Shown piece by piece: positions 57,602 to 64,000 of a stretch of 64,000 bases of DNA. Position numbers and translations under genes: made by a program. Below the pieces are notes generated by a model. The model saw only the letters and a list, made by a program, of their open reading frames with translations, made no database searches and was not told the DNA's origin. The first letter of the stretch is position 1, and the number at the start of each line of letters is the position of its first letter. The stretch covers positions 7,688,001 to 7,752,000 of the forward strand of contig NZ_CP021978.1 of NCBI RefSeq assembly GCF_004803895.1, written 5' to 3'. The stretch is from Streptomyces hawaiiensis (lineage in GTDB: Bacteria > Actinomycetota > Actinomycetes > Streptomycetales > Streptomycetaceae).

Positions 57602-58513
57602 TCACACTCGGACCGCCGCCCCGACGAAGCTCCCGATGCGCTCCCGCAGTGACCGGGCGTCGAGAGCGTGGGCGGCGACATGCTCCTCCAACTGCCCGTA
57701 GCGGCGCAGTTCGCGACGGCCCACGCCCAGCCCGAGGACCCGGTGCGGCACATCCGACAGCGCGTCGTTCGCGGCGGCCGTCGACGTCCCCGCCAGGTAG
57801 GGCTCGGCGAGGACGACGTCCGTCCCGGCCGCCTCGGTGGCCCGGCGCAGGGCGGCCGCGTCGAAGGGGCGGACGGTGGTGGCGTACAGGACGGTGACGT
57901 CCAGCCCCTCGGTGGCGGCGAGCACGGCGTCGAGCATCGGTCCGACGGCGACCACCACACCGGAGCGCCCCTCGCGGACCGTGCGGAAGCGCTCCCCGTC
58001 GACCGACAGCGCCCGCTGGTTGGACTGCAGGGACAGCCGGACGTACACCTTGTCGTCACCCGCGGCGACCGCGTGCCGCAGCAGCGTCTCGGCCTCGTCC
58101 GGGTGCCCGGGCACATGGACGGTCCAGCCGTCCAGGGTGTCGAGCAGCGCCACATCGCCCGGCGACATGTGGGTGTAGCCTCCGGCCGGCCAGTCGAAGG
58201 AGGCGGCGGCGCTCACCAGCACCGCGCCCGCGTCCTGATGCCCGAGGTCCAGCTTGATCTGCTCGAAGGGCCGCTCGACGAGGAAGCTGGCGAAGGTGTG
58301 TACGACGGGCCGCAGCCCGGTCAGGGCCAGCCCCGCCGCCGCCCCGACCAGGAGCTGCTCGCGGATGCCGACGTCGACGACCCGGCCGGGATGGCGGCGG
58401 GCGGCCCCGGCGAAGCCGTCCGTGCCGATCGCGGCGAGGACCACGGCGACCCGGGGGTCCTCGTCGAGCAGCCGGGAGGCGACAGGGGCGAAACGGTCAC
58501 GCATGGTGTCCAT
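57602..58513 (-). CDS. Transketolase C-terminal half (pyrimidine-binding and C-terminal domains)
   Basis: 303 residues. The pyrimidine-binding domain (RVVDVGIREQLLVGAAAGLALTGLRPVVHTFASF, with the conserved Glu in GIREQ) is followed by the transketolase C domain. With the upstream 58543-59241 gene it forms a two-subunit thiamine-diphosphate transketolase, the arrangement seen in many bacterial sugar or secondary pathways. ATG 58513 is 29 bases after the partner's stop. Which ketose it handles is not shown. Confidence 0.92.
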   Translation of the reverse strand: MDTMRDRFAPVASRLLDEDPRVAVVLAAIGTDGFAGAARRHPGRVVDVGIREQLLVGAAAGLALTGLRPVVHTFASFLVERPFEQIKLDLGHQDAGAVLVSAAASFDWPAGGYTHMSPGDVALLDTLDGWTVHVPGHPDEAETLLRHAVAAGDDKVYVRLSLQSNQRALSVDGERFRTVREGRSGVVVAVGPMLDAVLAATEGLDVTVLYATTVRPFDAAALRRATEAAGTDVVLAEPYLAGTSTAAANDALSDVPHRVLGLGVGRRELRRYGQLEEHVAAHALDARSLRERIGSFVGAAVRV

Positions 58514-58542
58514 GGAGATGAGGTTCCTTCCGGTGCGGGAGG

Positions 58543-59241
58543 TCAGGCGGACTTCGGCTCGACCCGGGCCACGACCACGTGCGGGCGGCCCGGGTGCGGC
58601 GCGGTGAAGGCGGCGTACAGGGCGTCGTGGTCACGGCCGTCGACGGTCAGCACGGACCAGCCCGCCGCCTCGAAGCGGGCGGCGATCCCGCCGGGCCGCG
58701 CGTATGTCGCGGAGGAGTTGTCGACGACGACGGTGTGCAGCCGCTCGAGTCCCGCGGGCCCGGCGAAGGCGATCGCCTCGTGGTTGCTGCCCTCGTCCAG
58801 CTCGGCGTCCCCGACCAGCGCCCACACCCGCGGCTCGTCGAGCCCCTGGGCGCGCAGCCCCAGCGCCGTACCGACGGCGATCGGCAGCCCGTGTCCCAGC
58901 GATCCGCTGCCGATCTCGGCCCCCGGTACGAGCGTCCGGTCGGGGTGGTGGCCGAGCGGGGAGTCGTAGGAGCCGAAGCCCGGCAGCCACTCCACCGGCA
59001 CGAAGCCCTTGGCGGCCAGCACGGCGTAGTACGCCATCGGCCCGTGTCCCTTCGACAGTAGGAACCGGTCCCGCCCCGGGTCGGTCCTGCCCTCCGGGCT
59101 CACCCGCAGCACCCGGTCGTAGAGCACCCACAGCACGTCCAGCGTGGACGTCGCGGCCGGGCCGTGCTTCTCGTCGCCGGTCATCAGGCCCATCAGCCCC
59201 GGCAGGTCGGCATACGTGTACGTGTACGTCGCGTTGGTCAT
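58543..59241 (-). CDS. Transketolase N-terminal half (thiamine-diphosphate domain)
   Basis: 232 residues. The TPP and metal motif is GDAELDEGSNHEA...VVVDNSS (about 145-190), preceded by RDRFLLSKGHGPMAYYAVLAAKG and GSLGHGLPIAVGTALG. The first subunit of the split enzyme. It is divergent from tRNA-Pro, with about 136 bases between. At 232 residues it is somewhat shorter than typical N-halves (about 270), with the N-terminal helices reduced to MTNATYTYTYADLPGLMGLM. Confidence 0.92.
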   Translation of the reverse strand: MTNATYTYTYADLPGLMGLMTGDEKHGPAATSTLDVLWVLYDRVLRVSPEGRTDPGRDRFLLSKGHGPMAYYAVLAAKGFVPVEWLPGFGSYDSPLGHHPDRTLVPGAEIGSGSLGHGLPIAVGTALGLRAQGLDEPRVWALVGDAELDEGSNHEAIAFAGPAGLERLHTVVVDNSSATYARPGGIAARFEAAGWSVLTVDGRDHDALYAAFTAPHPGRPHVVVARVEPKSA

Positions 59242-59377
59242 GACGACGAGCGTGCAACCTCAACCAACCTTGAGGTCAAGCGGTGGCGTCCCGGAAAGGG
59301 GTGCGCGATCACCGGCGCGAGTGCGGTATTGTTTCCCTGCGTGTTCGGCCGGGGAAATCCCCAGGTCAGACGGGCAA

Positions 59378-59451
<74 letters not shown>

Positions 59452-59470
59452 CTCGTAAGAGTCGCAGGTC

Positions 59471-59504
59471 AGAGGTCGTATCGGAGGAATCCGACACGAC
59501 CTCT
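59471..59504 (+). terminator. Terminator after tRNA-Pro
   Basis: AGAGGTCGT (59471-59479) pairs perfectly with ACGACCTCT (59496-59504); inside, TCGGA pairs with TCCGA around a GGAA tetraloop. TTG...TTT-rich sequence follows. Confidence 0.8.
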
Positions 59505-59529
59505 TGATTGTTTCTGGGGATCGATCGGG

Positions 59530-60894
59530 GACCAGCTCCGACGCGACCGAGCCGTCCCCCTTGCCATGCTCCACGTCGCTGCCCTTCGCATCTGGCCGGC
59601 GAGGTGATCCCACATCAGCGCCCGCGTTCCAGAAATCGGCGTAGCGGCCGCCGCGGTACAGCAGCTCGTCGTGGGTGCCCTGCTCCATGATCCGGCCGCC
59701 GTCCAGAAAGACGACGTGATCGGCGCGTTGGACGGTCCGCATCCGGTGCGCGACGATCACCACCGTCCGGCCGGCCATCAGGCGTTCGATGCCCTCGTGG
59801 GACGGCCGCCTCGTTCACCGGGTCCAGTGCGGAGGCCACCTCGTCCAGCAGCACGATGGGCGCGTTCTTCAACAGGGCTCGCGCGATCGAGACACGCTGG
59901 CGTTCACCGCCCGACAGCAGCGCGCCGCCCTCGCCGACATTCGCCGCCCACCCGCCGGGCAGCCGCTCGATCACCTCGTCCAGCCGCGCCGCGGTCGCTG
60001 CCGCCCGCACCTCGGCTTCGTCGGCGTCGGGACGGCCGAGGCGTACGTTCTCCTCGATCGTGCCGTCGAAGAGATGGACGTTCTGGAAGACGATGGCGAT
60101 CCGCGCCATCAACACCTCCGTGTTCACAGCGCGCACGTCCACCCCTCCCACGCGCAAGCGCCCGCGTTCACGTCGTAGAACCGCGCGATCAAGTGCAGCA
60201 GTGTGCTTTTGCCCGCGCCCGACGGTCCGACAACGGCAAGCCACTGTCCCTCCGGCACGGACAACGACGCGTTGTCGATCACCGTGCGGTCGCCCTGCCG
60301 GAAGGCGACGGACTCGAACTCCAGGTCATGGCGTACCGGTTGGACCGGGTCGGCTGGTTCCGGCAGCGGCTCGGTGCGCAGTACCGTGTCGAGCCGCGCC
60401 AACTGGTGACGCGCTCCACGGAGTTGGCCGCCGATGTCCGACAGCGACAGCAGCGGATCCGCGCAGCGGGAGGCCAGCACCAGGATGGCCAGGAGCTCCG
60501 CCGCACCGATGTTCCCGCCGAGTACGAGGTAGGCGCCCAGGGCCAGCACGACGGTGAACATCGTCTGCACCGCCAGTGCCAGACCCACCACGCCGGGCAG
60601 CGCCGACAGGGCGGTTCGGCGGGAGGCGCGCTGGACTTCTCGCAACGAGTCGTCGAGAAGCCGGAAGCGTGCGGCGGTCCGGCCGCCGGCGCGCAGCACC
60701 GGCTGGGCCTGAAGGTACTCGATGACCTGCCCGGTGGCCTCGTGGTCGCGTTCGTGGCGCTCCGTGTCCGTGGCGGCCATCGAGCGTCCCGTCCGTATCT
60801 GGATCGCCGCCACGATCGGAACGGCGGCCAACGTGGCCAGGCAAGCCACCCCCCGTGGCGTCGGCTGAGCACGGAGGACGGGTCGGGCCGCCAC
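59530..60894 (-). pseudogene. Truncated and frameshifted ABC exporter (fused permease-ATPase type)
   Basis: Minus-strand pieces of one protein lie in three frames. Piece 1 (60894 to about 60160) is the end of the membrane domain plus Walker A VVGPSGAGKST. A one-base deletion near 60160 shifts to piece 2 (RVGGVDVRAVNTEVLMARIAIVFQN...LLSGGERQRVSIARALL, Walker B IVLLDEVASALDP). A one-base insertion near 59800 shifts to piece 3 (MAGRTVVIVAHRMRTVQRADHVVFLDGG). About the first 130-150 residues of the membrane domain are missing. Both indels sit in short G/C runs, so sequencing error cannot be excluded, but the 5' truncation remains. The frame finally reads into the tRNA complement. Confidence 0.85.
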
Positions 60895-60972
60895 TTCCCC
60901 CGGGCCGGTAGAAGAGCGAGCGTCCCGAGCCGGACGTCTTCGCCTGGGGGGATGCTGTCGGCCCGACAGAAT

Positions 60973-61012
60973 CGATCAGCGGGTCTGCCGATATCGGCAG
61001 ACCCGCTGATCG
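60973..61012. terminator. Perfect 40-bp palindrome, probable terminator
   Basis: CGATCAGCGGGTCTGCCGAT (60973-60992) is followed directly by its exact reverse complement (60993-61012) with no spacer. It lies 25 bases past the GH43-like stop on the minus strand, so it can form a long hairpin in either direction. Confidence 0.75.
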
Positions 61013-61037
61013 TGTTCGGGGGAGTCGCCGGGCGGGG

Positions 61038-62042
61038 TCAGCCGCCGCCGTCCAGGTCCTCGCGTCGGCGCACGATCTCCAGCTCGTGGCCGTCGAGCCG
61101 CATCTCGTACAGCTTGCCGCGGGCGTTCTCGAAGGGCCGGTGGAGGATCATCATCAGCCGGCCGTCGAAGGTGTGGAAGAGCATGCCGTGGCCGCTGTCG
61201 TCGCGGACCAGCGGACGGCGCTGCTCCCATGGTCCCTCGAGGTTCCCTGATCCGGACACGGCGTAGGTCTGCACATAGCCGCCGCTGACCGTGCCGTCCT
61301 GACCGGCCACGTTCTTCTCGTACGTCGACCACAGCATGAGCAGGGATCCGTCGGGGGTGCGGTACAGCTGGGGGCCGTCGGTGATGTACGGCGGGAGCTG
61401 GTGCGGAACGCCGGCGGGGATCTGCTCGGCGGTCCACGGCGCGTCCGAGGCCTTGAAGAGGAACACCGGATCGCCGGTTGTCCTGGACAGGTCGGGGGTC
61501 AGGCGGACCGCCTCCATCGTTCCGTCGATGGTCTGCAGCCACTCGTGCGCGTACACCATCCACGGCTGCCCGGACGGGTCGACGTACAGCGTGCCGTCCA
61601 GGGTCATCAGGTGCTCGGGCGGGACGGGCCGGGACGGGTCGAGCACCGTGAAGGGGCCGAGCAGGGAGTCGGAGACCGCCGTGACCGTGCCGCGCATGTG
61701 GGTCGGGGTCCGAAAGGGCACAGCCCACTGGTTCGGCGGCGGCAGGGCCGGAAGCGGCCGGTCCGCGTTGTGCAGCGTCGTGAACAGGTAGTACCTGCCG
61801 CCCCACGCGTGCACCTCCGGCGCCCACGCCCCGTCCGTGGCCCAGATGCCCTCCTGCCCGGCGGTCCGGAAGACCACCACGGGCGGCGCCCAGTCGCGCA
61901 GGTCGCGGCTGCGGTAGACCATCGTGCCGGTGCCGTCCACGCCCGACACGGAGGGGACGTTGGACGTGTACAGGTGGTAGGTGCGGGTCCTGTCGTCGGC
62001 GACGACGAACGGGTCGTGCAACGGCATGTCGGGAAGCTGCAT
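61038..62042 (-). CDS. GH43-like glycoside hydrolase
   Basis: 334 residues without a signal peptide. The five-bladed propeller pattern is visible: MPLHDPFVVADDRTRTYHLYTSN with the catalytic-base-type Asp, TDGAWAPEVHAWGGRYYLF, LDGTLYVDPSGQPWMVYAHEW and GHGMLFHTFDGRLMMILHRP. These match GH43 family enzymes (arabinosidase, xylosidase or galactosidase). Being cytoplasmic, it would act on imported oligosaccharides. It is the last gene of a minus-strand group. An AGGAAAGGA ribosome binding site lies upstream. Confidence 0.85.
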   Translation of the reverse strand: MQLPDMPLHDPFVVADDRTRTYHLYTSNVPSVSGVDGTGTMVYRSRDLRDWAPPVVVFRTAGQEGIWATDGAWAPEVHAWGGRYYLFTTLHNADRPLPALPPPNQWAVPFRTPTHMRGTVTAVSDSLLGPFTVLDPSRPVPPEHLMTLDGTLYVDPSGQPWMVYAHEWLQTIDGTMEAVRLTPDLSRTTGDPVFLFKASDAPWTAEQIPAGVPHQLPPYITDGPQLYRTPDGSLLMLWSTYEKNVAGQDGTVSGGYVQTYAVSGSGNLEGPWEQRRPLVRDDSGHGMLFHTFDGRLMMILHRPFENARGKLYEMRLDGHELEIVRRREDLDGGG

Positions 62043-62076
62043 CGGCAGAGGTCCTTTCCTGACCTGCCCGGGCGGG

Positions 62077-62613
62077 TCAGATCACGCAGCCGGCATGCGC
62101 CAGCGCCTGCTTCAGCAGCACCCCGTGCCCGCCCGGCATCTCGCTCTGCACCGCCTCCGAGACGGCCTCCTGCGGGCTGAACCACACCAGGTCGAGCGCG
62201 TCCTGCCGGGGCCGGCAGTCGCCCGTCACGGGCACGATGTAGGCGAGGGACACCGCGTGCTGGCGGGGGTCGTGGAACGGCGTGATGCCCTGGGTCGGGA
62301 AGTACTCCGCGACCGTGAACGGCTGGAGCGACGTGGGGACGCGGGGCAGCGCGACGGGGCCGAGGTCCTTCTCCAGGTGGCGCAGGAGGGCATCGCGGAC
62401 GCGTTCGTGGTGCAGCACGCGGCCGGAGACCAGCGTCCGGCTGACCGTACCCTCGGGGCCCATGCGCAGCAGCACGCCGACACTGGTGACTTCGCCGCTG
62501 TCGTCGACGCGGACCGGGACGGCCTCGACGTACAGGATCGGCATGCGAGCGCGTGTCATCTCCAGTTCGTCGGAGGACAGCCAGCCGGGCGTGGTTTCGG
62601 TCATGTCAGACAT
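62077..62613 (-). CDS. NUDIX-hydrolase-family protein (DUF4916 type)
   Basis: 178 residues; the start is ATG 62613 or 62604. The fold is NUDIX-like (PILYVEAVPVRVDDSGEVTSVGVLLRMGPEGTVSRTLVSGRVLHHERVRDALLRHLEKDLGP), but the canonical Nudix box GX5EX7REUXEEXGU is not intact: the last glutamates are replaced by HLEKDLG. This matches the DUF4916 group, whose activity on nucleotides is unproven. It lies 34 bases before the GH43-like gene and 76 bases after the amidohydrolase on the same strand. Confidence 0.8.
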   Translation of the reverse strand: MSDMTETTPGWLSSDELEMTRARMPILYVEAVPVRVDDSGEVTSVGVLLRMGPEGTVSRTLVSGRVLHHERVRDALLRHLEKDLGPVALPRVPTSLQPFTVAEYFPTQGITPFHDPRQHAVSLAYIVPVTGDCRPRQDALDLVWFSPQEAVSEAVQSEMPGGHGVLLKQALAHAGCVI

Positions 62614-62689
62614 TGCTTGATCATACTTTCAGCCGTTCGGACTTCCTGGGTAGCCGCTCCATGAGAACTGTGACCGGCCACACGCCTGT

Positions 62690-63829
62690 TCAATCGTCCT
62701 GCGGCCCGTCGGCCTGCAACCGGTAGACCCGCAGGGCATTGTCCCGCCCGGCCCACCGCGCGATCCGCAGCGCGTCCGGCAGGGCCAGCTCGTCGGCGTC
62801 CACCCGCTCCTGGAGCAGCCCCGCCAGTCCGTGCCGGAACGCCAGCGCCCCGAGGTGGTGGAACTCGGGCACACCGTAGGCGTCGGAGCTGTACAGCAGT
62901 TTGCGGAACGGTGTGATCTCCAGGGCCTCCGCGAGGACCGCACCGGCCCGGGCGGGGCCGACGTAGTGAAGGGTGAGGCCGACGTCGAGGTACACCCGCT
63001 CGAAGACCGCCGCCAGGTAGGCCGCCTGCCGCTGGTAGGGCCAGCAGTGCAGGAGCAGGACGGGAATCGTCCCGGCGGTGAGGTGCAGCCAGTCCGTGAG
63101 GCGGGCGGGGTCGACGCGGTGCAGCCGGATGTCGTTGTCTCCGAACCCGGTGTGCAGCTGGAGGGGCAGGCCGAGGTCGACGGCGGTCCACAGCAGGTGC
63201 CGTACGAGGACCGGGTCGTCGAGACGTCCGCCCCTGACGAGCCAGCGCCGGGCCGCTTCGGTGACCGCCGCGTCCGAGGGGCGGGCCGGATCCAGGCCGA
63301 AGCCGGTGCGGTAGGCCGCCACCGACTTCACGGCCACCACGCCGGGCCGCCGCACGGCGTCCAGCGCGGCCGTGCGGAAGGCGTCCGCGTACGCGTCCGG
63401 TTCGAGCCCCGCGGCCCGCACCGCCTCCGCGACACCCTCGAGCCGTACGACCTCGTACGAGGTCCCGCCGGCGGCCTCGGCGATCTCCCGTGGTGTGGTG
63501 AGGCGGTCGGGGGCGTAGCCGGTGTCGACGCAGAAGACGTCCGTGCCCGCGGCGCGCAGGAAGCGGCGCTGCACCTCGCGCCATCCGAGGTCCGAGCGGC
63601 GGGCGAGATACTCCCCGGCGGGAGCGTGCCGGGGCAGGCCGAGCAGGGGCGCGCAGTGCCGGCGTACGGCCACGCCCACGGGGCTGTCGAACGGCGAGAC
63701 GCCCGGCCACGCCTCGCCCTCCGTGATGAGCGACTCGAAGGCCTCCCGGCCGAGGTCGGCCGTGACGGTGCCGTGGCAGTGGTGGTCGACCAGCCGCACG
63801 GAGTCCAGCGCCTCGCGCACCGCGCTCAC
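62690..63829 (-). CDS. Amidohydrolase-family protein
   Basis: 379 residues from GTG 63829. The metal-dependent TIM-barrel hydrolase begins with VDHHCHGTVT (metal ligands in HxH, residues about 16-18), continues with LPLQLHTGFGDNDI (second-half His) and VLLLHCWPYQRQAAYLAA, and a late Asp in LLYSSDAYGVPE. This is the amidohydrolase_2 group. It starts one base after the stop of a glutamine-synthetase-like gene, a pairing seen in Streptomyces and suggestive of gamma-glutamyl-amine or related catabolism. Confidence 0.88.
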   Translation of the reverse strand: MSAVREALDSVRLVDHHCHGTVTADLGREAFESLITEGEAWPGVSPFDSPVGVAVRRHCAPLLGLPRHAPAGEYLARRSDLGWREVQRRFLRAAGTDVFCVDTGYAPDRLTTPREIAEAAGGTSYEVVRLEGVAEAVRAAGLEPDAYADAFRTAALDAVRRPGVVAVKSVAAYRTGFGLDPARPSDAAVTEAARRWLVRGGRLDDPVLVRHLLWTAVDLGLPLQLHTGFGDNDIRLHRVDPARLTDWLHLTAGTIPVLLLHCWPYQRQAAYLAAVFERVYLDVGLTLHYVGPARAGAVLAEALEITPFRKLLYSSDAYGVPEFHHLGALAFRHGLAGLLQERVDADELALPDALRIARWAGRDNALRVYRLQADGPQDD

Positions 63830-63830
63830 G

Positions 63831-64000
63831 TCAGTACTTCCAGCGGTACGCCGCTGCCACCTGGCCGTCGTCCAGCCCGGCGACGGACGCCACTTCTCCC
63901 CGGCGTACGGCGATCACCGCGTCGGCGAGAACCGGGCCCAGGGCCGCCCGCAGGACTTCGTCCGCGCGGAACTCCTCGACGGCCCGCTCCAGCGTGACCG
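63831..64000 (-). CDS. Glutamine-synthetase-family protein, C-terminal part
   Basis: The right window edge cuts this minus-strand gene; about 55 C-terminal residues remain, reading LERAVEEFRADEVLRAALG, then VIAVRRGEVASVAGLDDGQVAAAYRWKY. The segment matches the C-terminal helices of glutamine-synthetase-like ligases, including those paired with amidohydrolases. It ends one base before the amidohydrolase GTG. Family assignment rests on a short piece and context. Confidence 0.7.
   Translation of the reverse strand, partial: VTLERAVEEFRADEVLRAALGPVLADAVIAVRRGEVASVAGLDDGQVAAAYRWKY

Overview
The window is high-GC actinomycete chromosome, almost certainly Streptomyces. The evidence is the extreme third-position GC, the many GTG/TTG starts and GTGA/ATGA stop-start overlaps, a conservon (cvnABCD), small Streptomyces-type proteins (LPFR-motif, DUF6126 and DUF6380 types) and a complete Streptomyces hopanoid operon. 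From memory, the gene order resembles the S. coelicolor SCO674x-SCO677x region, but I could not check this by alignment.

Layout. 1-12.2 kb: housekeeping and miscellaneous genes: the end of a BCCT transporter, a D-amino-acid-oxidase-like flavoprotein, an ABC-F protein, Tex, an LPFR microprotein, an SCO6745-family protein, two DJ-1/PfpI-domain genes (one a GlxA-type AraC regulator), an enoyl-CoA hydratase, an anti-sigma-like ATPase and isopentenyl-diphosphate isomerase (idi). 12.4-14.5 kb: a CDF zinc transporter and galE on the minus strand. 14.8-21.9 kb: a tightly packed seven-gene plus-strand run. It holds two CDP-alcohol phosphotransferases, a LicC/IPCT-like nucleotidyltransferase, a glycerol-1-phosphate-dehydrogenase-like enzyme, a GT2 glycosyltransferase and a TagGH-like ABC exporter. 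It looks like a phosphopolyol glycan or glycolipid assembly-and-export system and is the best candidate here for something undescribed.

22.2-35.5 kb: hopanoid operon hpnC-hpnD-(DUF6380-like ORF)-hpnE-polyprenyl synthase-shc-hpnG-hpnH-ispG-dxs-hpnO. It makes squalene from farnesyl diphosphate, cyclises it and builds the C35 side chain. dxs, ispG and the nearby idi supply isoprenoid precursors. Most gene junctions overlap.

35.5-44.7 kb: an XRE-cupin regulator with a DUF6126 microprotein and a striking operator region, a tyrosine phosphatase, a GH36 alpha-galactosidase, a LysM/M23 peptidase behind a c-di-AMP (ydaO-type) riboswitch, a Tat-exported DUF6250 protein, an SGNH hydrolase, a TetR regulator and a Glu/Leu/Phe/Val dehydrogenase.

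44.7-48 kb: an MBL-fold hydrolase, then a decayed patch with a VOC protein, an internally deleted IS5-type transposase and a chimeric ORF carrying an MBL-hydrolase fragment. 48.4-52.7 kb: conservon cvnA-D plus a GAF protein. 52.9-55.1 kb: threonine catabolism (tdh-kbl). 55.2-59.2 kb: LysR and XRE-cupin regulators, a GNAT protein, a MmcQ/YjbR protein and a split transketolase. 59.4-60.9 kb: tRNA-Pro(GGG) beside a truncated, frameshifted ABC exporter. 61-64 kb: a minus-strand group with a GH43-like enzyme, a NUDIX-family protein, an amidohydrolase and the end of a glutamine-synthetase-family gene. I saw no CRISPR array, rRNA or replication origin.
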